From contig OY743171.1 of assembly GCA_963555705.1 (NCBI GenBank), positions 16,119,352 through 16,183,351 of the forward strand: a stretch of 64,000 nucleotides of DNA, written 5' to 3'. The notes under the pieces are model-generated. The model was not told where the DNA came from. It saw only the letters and a program-made list of their open reading frames with translations, and did not search any database. Position numbers and translations under genes: made by a program. Shown here in pieces: positions 35,397-46,869 of this stretch. Source of the DNA: Ligustrum vulgare (lineage: Eukaryota; Streptophyta; Magnoliopsida; Lamiales; Oleaceae). How positions within the stretch are numbered: the first letter of the stretch is position 1; each line of letters begins with the position of its first letter.

Positions 35397-37251
35397 ATGG
35401 CCAGGCAAGTGAACATCACAGACCTTAGGGAGGTAGAAAATTTGGACGAGGCCCTAGACGTAGAGTCGATAGGATTTTACCAACCTCCGCCAACCTATGG
35501 GGGGGACGAGTCGAGCGACGACGAGGAAGTCAATAACCCTGAATTTGATGAGAGACCAGGAACTCCCGACCTAGAGTTACCAACATTCAACAGTAGGATG
35601 AAGGAACACATGGTCGAGGTAGACCTGAGGAAGTTTGGTCTTTCTGATAGGTATACCTCCCGGGTCCCCGAGCATGATGATGTATCATATCATTGCCGGG
35701 AAGGGGAGACCGTAGTATTCCATGACTCGTTAGTGGCCGACCTTAGGTTCCCCTTACATCATTTTTTTGTAGACTTCCTTTTTATGACTAGCATTCTTCC
35801 CGGGCAGCTGGCTCCAAACGGGTGGAGAATTCTAGTTTACTGTTTTGTTTTATGTAGGAGTCTAAGGATCGAGCCTACCATGAACCTTTGTAAATGCATT
35901 TTAGATCTGAAGTTTTTACCCCGATGTAATTGCTTCGTGTACCTATACGGGAAGGGAAGGTTCGAGGTGCCTTGGGTCCCCTTTTCCTTAAAGTATTGGA
36001 AGGAAAATTTTTTTATATCAAACCTCGGGAAGGTGAGAATATTTTTTGGCCCACCTTTAGAAAACCGGAAGTAGATAATTTTAACAGAATGGGTAATGTA
36101 GAGGAGGACGAGCTGTCCGACCTTTTGGCCAATGCCATAAGAGTTTGTGACTTCGAACTTCTGGCTGAGGAGGCTTCAGATCTTACTACTAGCGAGATCT
36201 TAGGTCAGGCCGGCCTTGACTTGGAGCCCGGTAGGACCCGGCCTTGTAAATTAAGTAATAGTTGATTTCATTTTTCCACTAGAAAACGTTGCCTTCCCCA
36301 TCTTATTCCCTTTTATCTAAGTATACCTTCCCGTCTTTTACAGGTATGGCTTTTGACGAAGACAGGCTAAGGAAGGCGGCCGAGGAGAGAGCTCGGGCAG
36401 CTGTTGAAAGGAGGAGGGAAGGTGGCATTACCCAAAGACGAACACAAAAAGGCCACGCCAGACATAGTCCGGGCCGGGCGAAACTTCAAGGAGGAACGCG
36501 GAATCTCCACCTCGACGCTAGACTAGCCAATGTGTTCGCCGCCCTCCTTCCCGGGAAGAGAATACCAGATACCCTCCTCCCCCTGAAGCTGCTGTAGAGG
36601 GTCCTACCCTGGCTGGCCTGGGGTCTAAATTGGAGGAGAGTTACCACCCCGGTGTACTAGAAAATTATTCTGATGAAGTCTCGCTGGAGAACGGGGTGGA
36701 CCATTTTCTGAATGCGGCGCTTAAAGTAATTTCAAGACGACCTTCTACCTTTTGTGTTACATTTTGCCTTCAATCTTAAAATAACACAAGTATTTAACCC
36801 GTACAAATGCTTAGCATTGGTCGGGGTCTTCTAACCCAAGGTGTCAGACGAGGGGAGGCTACAAGTCAGCTCGTCCATTCTGTTCAGTACGAGGCCACCC
36901 GTGCTAACAATGCTGAAGAAAATTTAACCAGAATGGAAACTGACCTGGCCTTGAAGAAAAGTTCGCCAGGTCAGGGAAGAGATAGAAGCGGCGAAAGTGG
37001 CGGTGGTCAAGGCTTACAAGAAATCTGAAGAATATGACCTTGTCGTGGGTAATTATGCCCTCGAATTATATTCCCAAGGCATGATGCAAGCCCAGGCTTG
37101 GATCAAGATACATGTGCCCGACCTGGATACCAGCCCACTCTCTCAATTTCCATTGGGCACGGAAGATCTTGACCTCACTCCTTTCATGGTGGAAGATGTA
37201 GTGGAGGTCAATTCTGACGAAGAAGAAGCCCAGGTCAGTGACCTCGAGTAG
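35397..37251 (+). pseudogene. Tat antisense ORF (putative gypsy-type 'Transposase_28' protein)
   Basis: Opposite in strand to pol. The first exon (ATG 35397) encodes an acidic start, then the PF04195-type core with HHFFVDFLFM, ILPGQLAPNGWRILV and FKLYGKGRFEVPW-like sequence. A run of seven T near 36008-36014 marks a frameshift; the next frame continues to about 36230. An intron of about 110 bp (donor GTAGGA, acceptor TTTTACAG near 36343) leads to an exon of charged coiled-coil character, MAFDEDRLRKAAEERARAA. The tail ends at TAG 37249-37251 (PFMVEDVVEVNSDEEE), after another frame change near 37000. Such extra antisense ORFs are described in Tat elements; their role is unknown. Confidence 0.72.
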
Positions 37252-37769
37252 CAGTAGGGAAATTCTCCTGTATAATTCACTTGTATAGCCCGAGGTATAC
37301 CTCGTTGCCTTTTGTAAAAAGGCTTTTTGTTAATGAAAAAAAAATTTCTTTTGTCAAAGGTCTTGTTTATTGATTCGTATCTATTTGATGATTTTCTTGA
37401 TAAAGTTGGGAAAGCACGATCTTCCTGTTAGTATAAAATAGTTCGAGCTTATAACTTGTGAATTTTCAGAAAAGATATTCTATATGGTCAGGTAATACCG
37501 ACCTCTTTGAGCAATTCCTGGGGTCGAGCTTCTACAAGATTCCCAGAATCATCTTGTTTTGATTCCATATGGTCGGGTCGTGACTGACCTCACATACAGG
37601 AACTAAGTGGAAGATAAATGACCAACAAGATAGCGTATGCCCGACCCTTTGACTTAAAGATAAGATCGAGCCGTTTACTTGCGAGTTTTCAGAAAAGATA
37701 TTCTATAAGGTCAGGTAATACCGACCTCTGTTTTAAGAAACAATTATTTTGAATTCTTGGTTGGGAAGT

Positions 37770-38000
37770 AGTTTGTAATGTCTTGTCATGAGACCTTGTA
37801 AATTATTCGTAGAAGAATAATTTGTAAAGCCTTACCATGAGACATTGTAAATTATTTGATGGAAAATAATTTGTAACGTCTTGCCATGAGACCTTGTCAA
37901 TTATTCGTAGAAGAATAATTTATAAAGCCTTACCATGAGACATTGTAAATTATTTGATGGGAAATAATTCGTAAAGTCATGTAGATGACCTTGTAAATTA
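37770..38000. repeat. Tandem repeat, about 58 bp alternating as a 116-bp higher-order unit
   Basis: Phrases GTAAATTATTCGTAGAAG, ...CCTTACCATGAGACATTG, GTAAATTATTTGATGG and ...CTTGCCATGAGACCTTG alternate about twice. The two subunits differ consistently, giving a higher-order pattern. Confidence 0.8.
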
Positions 38001-38194
38001 CTTCAATATCTGATCTTTGTAGTACTCATTCTTTGGAAGAAGTACTTTTATTGAAGGGGACTGAATGATGGGCCTCGTTAAAACCTTACCCAGAAAAACC
38101 CAGTGGGAAAAAATCTGGACATGGAAAAAGAGTACCCATCCCTGACGTTGAAAGACAGAACAATGGGAACGCAGGCCTGGACCATAATATTCAC

Positions 38195-38305
38195 TGATGG
38201 ACGTGCAAGTCCTAAACTAAAAATAAAAATGGGAGCGTACGCCCGACCATAATATTCACTGATGGACGTGCAAGTCCGAAACTAAAAATAAAAATGGGCT
38301 CGCAG
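38195..38305. repeat. Direct repeat, about 60 bp, two copies
   Basis: CATAATATTCACTGATGGAC followed by GTGCAAGTCC and AAACTAAAAATAAAAATGGG occurs twice in tandem. Confidence 0.85.
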
Positions 38306-38460
38306 GCCAAACCTTACAAAGACTAAAGGACTCGATATCAACAGAGATATTGTAACACCCCAAGTTTAAAATCTAAAACCTAGGCGTGTTAACTTCCATT
38401 CACATTAAATGTAGAAATAATCGTTTAAAACGGTTAAACTTTTCATTTTCTATTATAAAA

Positions 38461-38520
38461 TTTTTACATAAATTTCGGCAGAGTCTCCTCTATAAATTGG
38501 ACATAGCCAACCTGTAGAGG
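38461..38520 (-). repeat. Hairpin motif, occurrence 6, inside an LTR
   Basis: On the minus strand: CCTCTACAGG, TTGGCTATGTCCAATTTA, TAGAGGAGACTCTGCC. The stem is CCTCTA with TAGAGG, a compensated version of CCCCTA with TAGGGG. About 40 bases downstream (ATGTAAAAATTTTATAATAG) also resemble the CACTA copies. Confidence 0.85.
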
Positions 38521-39129
38521 GACATCATACCTACAATACAAATGCAATTCTCAACTCATTCAACATCCAACCACAATTCCAAAATTTAACTTCAACATCA
38601 ATTCTCAAACTCCTCAACATAAATAAATTTAAACCATGAGCTCTTTATTTAACTAAATGGAGGATTGATAAACTACTAAAGAGATAAATGACTTATCAAA
38701 AACTAAATCCAATAAACGATTAAAAGAATGAACTAATAAAAATAACTAAAACATTTATGAAATTCCACTTCAAACCCTATTTAAAATGATAAATCGTGGT
38801 ACTGTCTGAGTCAGCCGCCAAGTGCTCTCCTCGGATCACCTAACTTTCATCACCTGAAATGTTGGGGAGGGATTGGGGTGAGCTAAAGCTCAGTAAGTAA
38901 ACTTTATGCACATGATGCAAGTTCATGACATGAAATGTCTTAAGACCATTCAAAGTGATTATCCCCATTTACTCTACTTTTCAACACTTTCATACTTTCC
39001 AAACTTTCACTTAAACATTTCCAAAAACTTTAACTTCATTTATATCGTGAACTCACTTAGTGTATCTTCCAGCCAGTCAGAATGCAGTGGGCACATTTTC
39101 TTATTCAATACAAGGTTATCACTTTTCCA

Positions 39130-39460
39130 CCGCATAGCGGTTTAGAATTTTGCCACCGTCAAGCGGTTTCGCAATCGTCACCGCGAAGTGGTTTAATAAT
39201 TTCCACCGCCAAGCAGTTAAGCAATCGTCACCGCGAAACGGTTTAATATTTGCCACCGCCAAGCGGTTAAGCAATCGTCACCGCGAAGCGGGAAGCGGTT
39301 TATTATTTGCCACCGCCGAGCGGTTAAGCAATCGTCACCGCGAAGCGGTTTGATATTTTCCACCGCCGAGCGGTTAAGCAATCCTCACCGTGAAGCGGTT
39401 TAATATTTGCCACCGCCGAGCGGTTAAGCAATCGTTACCGCGAAGCGGTTTAATATTCAC
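39130..39460. repeat. 50-bp minisatellite in the Tekay LTR
   Basis: Six to seven copies of a unit with CCACCGCCGAGCGGTTAAGC, then AATCGTCACCGCGAAGCGGT, then TTAATATTTG. Each unit contains two half-units of the form ACCGC..AGCGGTT, which are themselves short palindromes. A 7-bp slip near 39290 (GCGGGAAGCGG) varies one copy. Confidence 0.9.
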
Positions 39461-40658
39461 CACTGCAACATCAATTGAATTCGAGTACGCCAATCTCCCG
39501 CGCCCCATTTCCCACTCACACTTTTCATGGCATAGAAGTACACCCATTCTTTCTTAAAATTTGGGATACATACTTTTGAGAAAAAATCTAACTTTCCAAA
39601 CTTTTCCTTTAAAATCATTTGACTTCCCCAGTACTCAATGACAAATGCATGCTTGGTGATGCAATTAACATAAAATATATGAATACTTGGACATTTTCCA
39701 AATTGAACAATATATACTTATATAAAGTAACGAAAGCGAGCAATATACATATAGCTGTCACATGAGCACAGTAATTTCACATTAACTTTCAACTTTAATA
39801 AAAGTAGGGGAAGTTTACTTACTTGACGTCCTTAGTATTTACCACCTTTCTTAAATAGCGAGCGGAGGTGTCCTGGTTGCACGTGACATCAATGTACCGA
39901 ATATCCTAAGTATTCACGTTAATCAATAAAGTGCAACTTCTAACTCAAAAATGTGGCCTCACAGTATAGCAAACACATTTAACAACACATTCGAGACAAG
40001 TATTCAATTTCAATGTACATTAGAAAATCGCAAATCCCTTTTTGTTTCAACTAAAACTTAAAAATTACATAGTTCAACTTTACTAAATTACAAATAAAAT
40101 ATAAAATATACTTTTAGTTTGAAAGCACACTTCACTATTCACTCAATACTAAACAAAAATCCTAATCATGCCAAAACTCAATTTAACTCAAACGCGACCT
40201 TACGTTATATGTCCAACACATATAATACCATATTCAAAATAAGAGATTTACTTCAAGGGTAAAATTGAAATCTTATCAAATTGCACAAAATTCAATCTAT
40301 GAAATATTCATCACAACCTAAATTTCATATGGATAATTCCAATTAACATTCTACTACTCATAAACCTGAAGTTCTCGAGTTTCCAAATCGATAGAAAATC
40401 AATCAACCCACTTAAAACTTGACAGGCATCTCAATCAAAATCTTTAAAATTCGTAAATTTGAAATTCTAAAAATTTAAACCATTAATACAAGCTAAACCG
40501 AGCTCAACCAAAAGACAACCTAAATTCCTATATTTCAATATTTTGAGATTTTATACATACCTCTATATCATTCCCCAAATTTGAAAACTTTAAATTTAAA
40601 ATTTGAAATTAAACTAAAATTCAATTAACAAACTCCATAAATTTGAAGCTGAAATGTG

Positions 40659-40720
<62 letters not shown>
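40659..40720. repeat. (TA)n(CA)n microsatellite
   Basis: About five TA then more than twenty CA units, within the Tekay LTR. Confidence 0.95.
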
Positions 40721-40721
<1 letters not shown>

Positions 40722-41593
40722 TTGTATACAATTTTCCCCAAACCTGAACATACATTTATAATCTCAAAATTAAACTAAAATATCAATTAACCAAACTAAA
40801 TAACTAATTTTCAGAATCTGAAAATACTGTGAAAATTATGCACATATATATACACATATATTCATCAATACATACATACAATTCAATAAATGCAACTGTG
40901 TTGTGTGTGAGAGCAGTAGCCGGGGGGTGTGTATTCGACAGTGTGTGGTTGCTTGTGTGTACCGAGGGAGATAAAGCGGGGAGGGGGCCTTACCGGTGTC
41001 GGGGAGGTGGTCTCCAGTGAGAGAGGTGCCGATGGTGTGAAGTTGTCGGCGGCAGGGGAAGAAATCGTGAGGTAGATGGGATTTGGGTGGCGGCTGTGTG
41101 AGGTGAGGGAGAGAAGAGACTGAGACTGAGATATGAGGGAGAGACGAGATTGATAGAGAGCGAGAGGCAGGGGAGCGGGTGTGAAGAATTAGGTTAGGTT
41201 AGATATAATCTTTTGAAATTTGCAATTAAATACCTCAACTCTCAAAAATTGGCAATTTAAGTCCACAATCTCTATTTAAATCCCCCAACAATCTCTACTT
41301 ACCCCAACATCGAATTAAATGTAAATTGCCTCTTATGACTTGATAAAAATAGAATTTAGTTGTTGAAATAAATTTAACAAGTAAAATATACGATTAAACA
41401 TAGAATTGCACATAAAGAAAAACTTTATAAACATTTTAATTGACACATTGATCGAGACGGCTTCCAAGTCCTTCCATTGCAAATTAAGTCAAATATGAAA
41501 AATAGTAATAATCAGTTACATAATTTATAATCGTACCAATATAAAATTACGTGAAATTCAAGAATGCGCGTAAAACGAAAATGTGGTATTACA

Positions 41594-41825
41594 ATTCCTT
41601 ACCCCCTAAAAGAAATTTCGTCCTCGAAATTAAAACTTACCAAAAAGGTGTAGATACTTGGCACGCATTTCATCTTCGCGTTCCCAAGTAGCCTCTTCTA
41701 TTGCATGATTCCTCCAAAGGGCTTTAACTAATGTTACATTCTTTCTCCTAAGTTCCTTATTTACTTTCATTAGAATTTTCACAAGTGACTCCTCATAAGT
41801 CAGATATTGAACTTCTTAGACATGG
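41594..41825 (-). pseudogene. Tekay pol 3' end: chromodomain tail and polypurine tract
   Basis: Minus-strand reading gives VKALWRNHAIEEATWERED, the chromodomain-type end of integrase in chromoviruses, a stop after HLFGKF, a purine tract TTTTAGGGGGTAAGGAA and then the LTR. The junction near 41825 passes abruptly into Tat integrase, so the rest of this element is absent. Confidence 0.82.
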
Positions 41826-42860
41826 CCTATTGGTAAGATGCTATTCTTAATGATGCATTCTCCCTAACTTCTTCTAGAAGATCCAGACTTTCTCTCTGTC
41901 CTTCGATGTGGTCGGGTGACCCTGCGGTCATAACACGGAAGTTCGGAATTGTTACTTCTACGGGGACAGCGGCTTCCATCCCGAAGGCAAACATGAACGG
42001 GGTTCTCCCGTCATCGTTTTGAACGTGGTTCGGTTGGTCCAAAGTACTTCGGGGAGGAGATCTGGCCAATCTCCCTTGGAACTGCCAAGGAGAGTCTTCA
42101 AGTCTTGTAAGATGAGCCTGTTTGTAACTTCAGCTAACCCATTACTCTGCAGGTGTGAAACGGAGGTCAACCTGTGCTCTATTCCCAGGTTCTTGCAGAA
42201 TTACTTGAAGGCTTGGCACTTAAATTGACGCCCGTTATCTGTTATTAATGTCTTAGGAAGACCAAAATGGTAAACTATTGATTTCCACACAAATGCTTCC
42301 AACTTTTGTTCTGTGATTAGGGCTAGCGGTTCGGCTTCCACCCACTTAGTGAAGTATTCCACAGCAACTTCCAAGAACTTGACTTGACCCCAAGCTTTGG
42401 GGAAAGGTCCAAGTATGTTGATTCGCCATTGAGCGAAGGGATATGGACATAAAATCGGGGATAGTTCTTCCGCGGGTTGACGTAACCGGGCTGCGAATCT
42501 TTGGCACTTGTCACAGGCTTTCACATAATTAAGTGTGTCTTTCTTCACATTCGGACAGTAGTACCCGTATCTTATCAATTTCAATACTAGAGCTCTTGCT
42601 CCCTGGTGTCCTCCACAAATTCCTTCATGAGCCTCGGCCATAGCAAGGGCTGCTTCTTTTGGAGTTAGGCATCGCAGATAAGGAAGTGTGAAGCTTCGGC
42701 GAACTAAGGTATTCTGCAGCAAGGTATATCTCGGGGCTCTTGCTTTGACTTTTCTAGCCTCTGCTCTTTCATCTAGTAACTTTCCTGATGTTAGATATTT
42801 AATTATTGGTTGCTGGGAAGTCAAACCATATTGCACACTGAATTTCCATTGTACTATCAT
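41826..42860 (-). pseudogene. Tat integrase
   Basis: In minus-strand order: the HHCC zinc domain (EAHEGICGGHQ ... CDKCQ) near 42475-42640, the catalytic core with INILGPFP near 42405-42430, ITDNGRQF near 42230, NGLAEVTNRL near 42115, and the Tat-like tail TPFMFAFGMEAAVPVEV near 41970. The first catalytic acid is changed to Asn (AAC, one transition from Asp). Stops near 42201 and frame changes near 42060 break the frame. The C-terminus is lost at the Tekay junction. Confidence 0.85.
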
Positions 42861-43413
42861 CTTTCTTTAATATGATTCTGGCCCCCAAGCCCGCAGTATT
42901 CGATACTCCATCCACTTGCAAGGTCCATGTGGCCTCTTCCTGGTCATGACTTGTTGGCCCCCGAGGTCTTGGTGTGAGTTCGGTGACAGAGTCGGCCAAG
43001 ACCTGTGCTTTTATTGAAGGTCGAGGTTTGAACTGGTTGTCATACTCTCCGAGCTCGATTGACCACTTGAGTAGACGGCCGGATACATATGGTTTCTGCC
43101 AAATTTGCTTCAAGGGCTGATATTTTAGGACAGTTATGGCATGGGCTTGAAAGTATGTTCTTAACTTTCTCGCTGCTGTAACCAGGGCAAGTGTGAGCTG
43201 CTCTGCCAATGTATATCGGGTTTCTGCGTCCAACATCATCTTACTGACGTAATATATTGGTTTTTGAGTCTTCTCTTCCTCTTTAACCAAAACGGCGCTC
43301 ACAGCATGATCAAACACCGCTAGATACAAGAACAGATTGTCCCCTGGATTCAGCTTTACCAGTATCGGAGGTGTACCCAAGTATTCTTTCCCGAGCCTAC
43401 TCCGAAGGCGCAC
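42861..43413 (-). pseudogene. Tat RNase H domains (gypsy RH and second archaeal-type RH)
   Basis: The block runs from PILVKLNPGDNLFLYLAV (RT-RH connection/first RNase H) through YVSKMMLDAETRY and LLKWSIELGEYD to TWTLQVDGVSNTAGLGARI, which resembles the start of the second, archaeal-type RNase H typical of the Tat lineage. The join to RT upstream is abrupt (GSGK to EYLG), implying a deletion of the connection segment near 43390-43410. The frame continues to a stop in FPATNN and the next begins at 42860. Confidence 0.78.
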
Positions 43414-44110
43414 TTTGCAGGATTCAGTTTCATTCGATGTTTTCTAAGTGTACTGAATATGTCCTCAAGGTCAGCAATGTGGTCTTTCTTTCTTGAGCTT
43501 TTTACGACCATGTCATCAACGTAGACTTCAATGTTAAGCCTGATGTGTCTGGAGAAGACCATGTTAACCAACCTTTGATAAGTAGCTCCGGCATTCTTCA
43601 ATCCAAACGGCATGACCTTGTAGCAGTATATTCCTTAATCTGCCATGAAGGAAGTTTTTTCCTGATCTTCCTGTGCCATCCGAATCTGATGATATCCCGA
43701 GAAGACGTCTAAGAAACTGTAAAGTTCGGATCCTGATGTGGAATCCACCAACCTGTCGATCCTGGGAAGCGGATAACTGTCTTTCAGACATGCTTTATTG
43801 AAATCTGTGAAGTCTATACAAACTCGCCACTTTCCATTTGGCTTCTTTACCAAGACCACATTCGCTAGCCACTCTGGATACTTCACCTCTTTGATGAATC
43901 CTGCTTTCAAGAGTTTATCTACTTCCTCTTTTATTATATGCCTCCTTTCTCTGGAAAACTGTCTTCTTCTCTGTTTTACGGGCTTCTTGTCGGGCACGAC
44001 GTTGAGCCTGTGTTCGATGAGCTCGAGATCGATCCCGGGCATATCTTCAGCACTCCATACAAATACATCGATATTCTTCTTTAAACACCGTGACAACTCT
44101 TCCTTCATTA
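43414..44110 (-). pseudogene. Tat reverse transcriptase
   Basis: Minus-strand motifs: EVDKLLKAGFIKEV, LANVVLVKKPNGKWRVCIDF, DSYPLPRID, LDVFSGYHQI, MPFGLKNAGATYQRLV and the catalytic YVDDMVVKS near 43510-43535. A TAA at 43634-43636 interrupts between FMAD and GIYCY. RT copies the element RNA into cDNA. The order and spacing are those of Ty3/gypsy. Confidence 0.9.
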
Positions 44111-44840
44111 GTTTGGGGAGCTCTTTCCCAATTGTGAAGCATTTCCCTTCTGAGACATGAACCTCTTCCAACTCCTCTACTGGCGACATTCTTTCTTTGA
44201 GAGGAAGTTCTACTGACATCAGATATGTCTTATTCTTTCCAATGCAGTTGATATAGCAACTTCTGGCTACCGATTGATTTCCCTGAATAGTTGCTATGCC
44301 TGTGGATGTTGGGAAATTGATTGCCAGGTGATAAGTTGATACTATAGCTCTGAGGCTGTTCAGGAATGGCCTTCCCAAGATAGCATTGTAGGCCATAGGA
44401 GTTTTGACGACTTGGAACAGAGTCATCTTTGTTACACGTTTCTCTTCTGATCCTAGTGAAATGGGAAGATCAATTAGGCCTTCGGGTTTCACGGTTCCTC
44501 CACCAAACCCAGTTAGGGGAGTAATGACCCGTCGAAGCCGATCTTTGGGAAGTTGCATCTAACTGAAAGCTTCTAAGGAAAGAATGTTCGATGCCCTTCC
44601 ATTGTCCACTAGCACCCTCCTGACGTCAAAATTGGCGATAGTTGCACTGATAACAACAACATCGTCTTGAGGATACGAAATTCCTTCCATGTCAGCATTG
44701 CTGATGCTGATGCTGTTTGAGACCTCCTGGTCATGACATCCCGACCTTTATTCCCGATCACTCAGTGTCCGGGCATGGTTCATACGTGCATTATTTGAAT
44801 CACCTCCAGATGCTATTCCTTCGACGATAAAATTTATGGT
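44111..44840 (-). pseudogene. Tat protease region and GAG-PR spacer
   Basis: Minus-strand reading shows VLVDNGRASNIL near 44630, where Tat proteases carry their catalytic Asp, then a TAG near 44559, then MAYNAILGRPFLN near 44380. An acidic linker (VEELEEVHVSEGKC) leads to the RT. The frame at 43635-44558 is a single open stretch of 307 codons, the longest left in this element. Confidence 0.75.
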
Positions 44841-45318
44841 GCCAGCGGATCTGGTATTCTCGTCCCCTTTTCCATGCTCTTTATCGTCTTTCTTTATGTA
44901 GTGCCCCAGGAAGCCCCTTTTTATGAGGGTTTCTATCTCCTGTTTTAATGTTCTGCACTCATCCGTGGCATGTCCCGGGCTCTTGTGAAAGTTACAATAC
45001 TTATGTCGATTCTTTTCGTCGATTTTCCCCTTGATAGGCTTTGGTCATCGCAAATCTTCACGTCCTTTGATTTCCATGTGAATGTGGGATCGAGGTGTGT
45101 TTAGAGGAGTTAAACTCTGATGCTCGTTGTTATTCCCCTTCGAGTTAGTCCGGGAATAATTCTTCTCATCTTCTTGTCTTGACCTTTTATTCCCCTGCCT
45201 TGTTGATTGTGAAGATTGTACTACTGCCCCATGCCCTTGATCCTGTTCCCGAACCAACAAAAGTGTTTCCTCCATGTTTATGTACTTCTCTGCTCTTCTG
45301 AGAAGCTCTGTTACATTT
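44841..45318 (-). pseudogene. Tat gag C-terminal part (unit 2)
   Basis: It contains KYCNFHKSPGHATDECRTL near 44960-45010, a typical Tat gag motif, and the LLRRAEKYINMEETLLLV helix near 45240-45300. The frame is shifted near 45045, the same lesion as in unit 1. The true start of gag and the 5' LTR are missing: at AAGGGGAATAG (45319) the sequence becomes the TDBD exon on the other strand. Confidence 0.75.
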
Positions 45319-46263
45319 GAAGGGGAATAGAAATAATATAACTTTTGGAGGCTTTCATGACAATTGAGTAGGAAGCGTTCCTTCTGGCAGGCTTCTAAGC
45401 AAATTGGATACTTTGCTAAATCAATCCTCAGCTCAATCTTCTTTTGTGAAGTACCCAAGTATAAATCCTTTTTCATCATGTACTTCAATGACAGGGAATG
45501 GCCCTAAGAAGAAGGAAGAGAAGACAACTAAAAAGGTCCCTTCAAACAACTTCCTTGAAAATGTTAAAATTTTATTATCAACTGGTATACTTGAAGGAGT
45601 TCCTGTGAAGTACATTTCGTGGTCAAGGGATGTGAGTTCCGATGTTCCTTTTTTCTTCCATTCCTTGTATTTTTATTTTATTTTATTTTTTTACACCACA
45701 ATATATTTTTCATGCAGAAAAGTCTCCGAGGAGTGATAAAAGGCACTGGTTATTTGTGTGGCTGCAAGGAGTGCAATCTTTCCGAAGTAAATGTTACTGA
45801 TAATTCTCATTGATAGTTCCATTGGATGTCCTCACACAGCCCACTAACATTTAGCTCCCAACTTATATTATGCAGCCCATTAATGCATATGAGTTTGAGC
45901 GCCATGCTGGTTGCCAGACCAGACACCCGAATACTCACATTTACTTTGAGAGTGGGAAGAGCATTCATGCTATTGTCCAGGAACTGAAGAGTACCCCTCA
46001 GGACATGCTATTTGCGAGAATTGAAAATGTGACTGGTTCTCCTGTAAACTAGGAAAAATTCATTACTTGGAAAGGTGAGATTGTTTGCTATCTCAAAAGA
46101 AGTTTAGTGCTGTCATTTATCTCTCAAATGATTAATATTCTTTTCTATATCTGTATCTGAGATAATCTTTCCTTTCTTTTTCTTCTCAGCTGCATATCAA
46201 GCTGAAAGCCTCGATCTTCAGGGTATCAATGCGAAGGATGAAGTGGTCATGCATCCTAAGTGA
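45319..46263 (+). pseudogene. TDBD gene fragment, copy 3
   Basis: Exons at about 45319-45631, 45718-45786, 45876-46074 and 46190-46263. It has the same intron sites and the same gypsy fusion as copy 2. Exon 3 has TAG at 46050-46052 where copy 1 has CAG, a lesion different from that of copy 2. Splice sites are otherwise kept. Confidence 0.75.
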
Positions 46264-46760
46264 TGATATCTCTTGTGTCTAGCTAATGCGCATGTAGATG
46301 GATGGTGTACATGAGCCATCTTAGTTTGGAAAATTGGATTTTTAGACGATGAGTGCTAATTGCTGAATTATGATTTAAACGTAGTTACACTATACATTTT
46401 CTTCTTTTCTTCGATAAGATATTTTGTCTATTAAAAAATAAATGGATTTATACCAAAGTAAAATGGTTATTACTTATTAGAAGTAGATTTTATTTTATGT
46501 AATCCGTGAAAAATTGGGGTTAATTTCTTTCCGTGTCTCCAAAATATCATGAGCTTGAAATCATTTGTTTTGAATCGCTTCATTGAGGTAGTCTTTTAGG
46601 AATTATGACATAGTTAGAACTGCAATTAGTAAGCAGGGTAAACTTCAATTGTATGTCATGTACATGTATCTACTTGAGACATAAGAGAATATGGTGCATT
46701 GCATTCAGCATTAGTTCACTCTTCTAGTTTGTCAAATTTGTGTGATGCTTCTTTACATGG
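46264..46760 (+). other. TDBD 3' flank and gypsy scrap before CACTA-II, unit 2
   Basis: Close match to 22758-23254, ending CTTTACATGG at the CACTA terminus. No coding region is seen. Confidence 0.55.
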
Positions 46761-46869
46761 CACTAGTACAAAATTATCCAAAAAAAAAAAAACATATTAG
46801 CGTCGTTTTTCTCAAAAAACGAAACCTCAAAAAATGCGGTGGAAAATTGTAAATAAAAATTTAAAAACA

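Larger units (their letters stand above)
37252..38350 (-). other. Tat internal non-coding region with tandem repeats
   Basis: Between the antisense ORF and the Tekay LTR there is no coding region. It contains a repeated phrase CAGAAAAGATATTCTATA (37469 and 37690), a tandem array at 37770-38000 and a second pair of repeats at 38195-38305. Confidence 0.7.
38351..41593 (-). mobile_element. Tekay-type gypsy LTR, 3.2 kb, minus strand
   Basis: On the minus strand it begins TGTAATACCAC (from 41593) and ends GGGGTGTTACA (at 38351), so TG...CA. It directly follows a purine tract and the end of pol (41594-41825), which makes it a 3' LTR. It holds the tandem array at 39130-39460, a CA/TA microsatellite and the hairpin motif in its minus-strand orientation. 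It lies within the Tat element, between integrase and the antisense ORF. Confidence 0.85.

Noticed and set aside
38906..39353. Frames of 79 and 67 codons
   Set aside because: They are inside the Tekay LTR; the second is simply the minisatellite translated.
39130..39460. Regular short repeats with palindromic halves, superficially like a CRISPR array
   Set aside because: Units are contiguous 50-bp tandem copies without unique spacers, and the context is a plant LTR.
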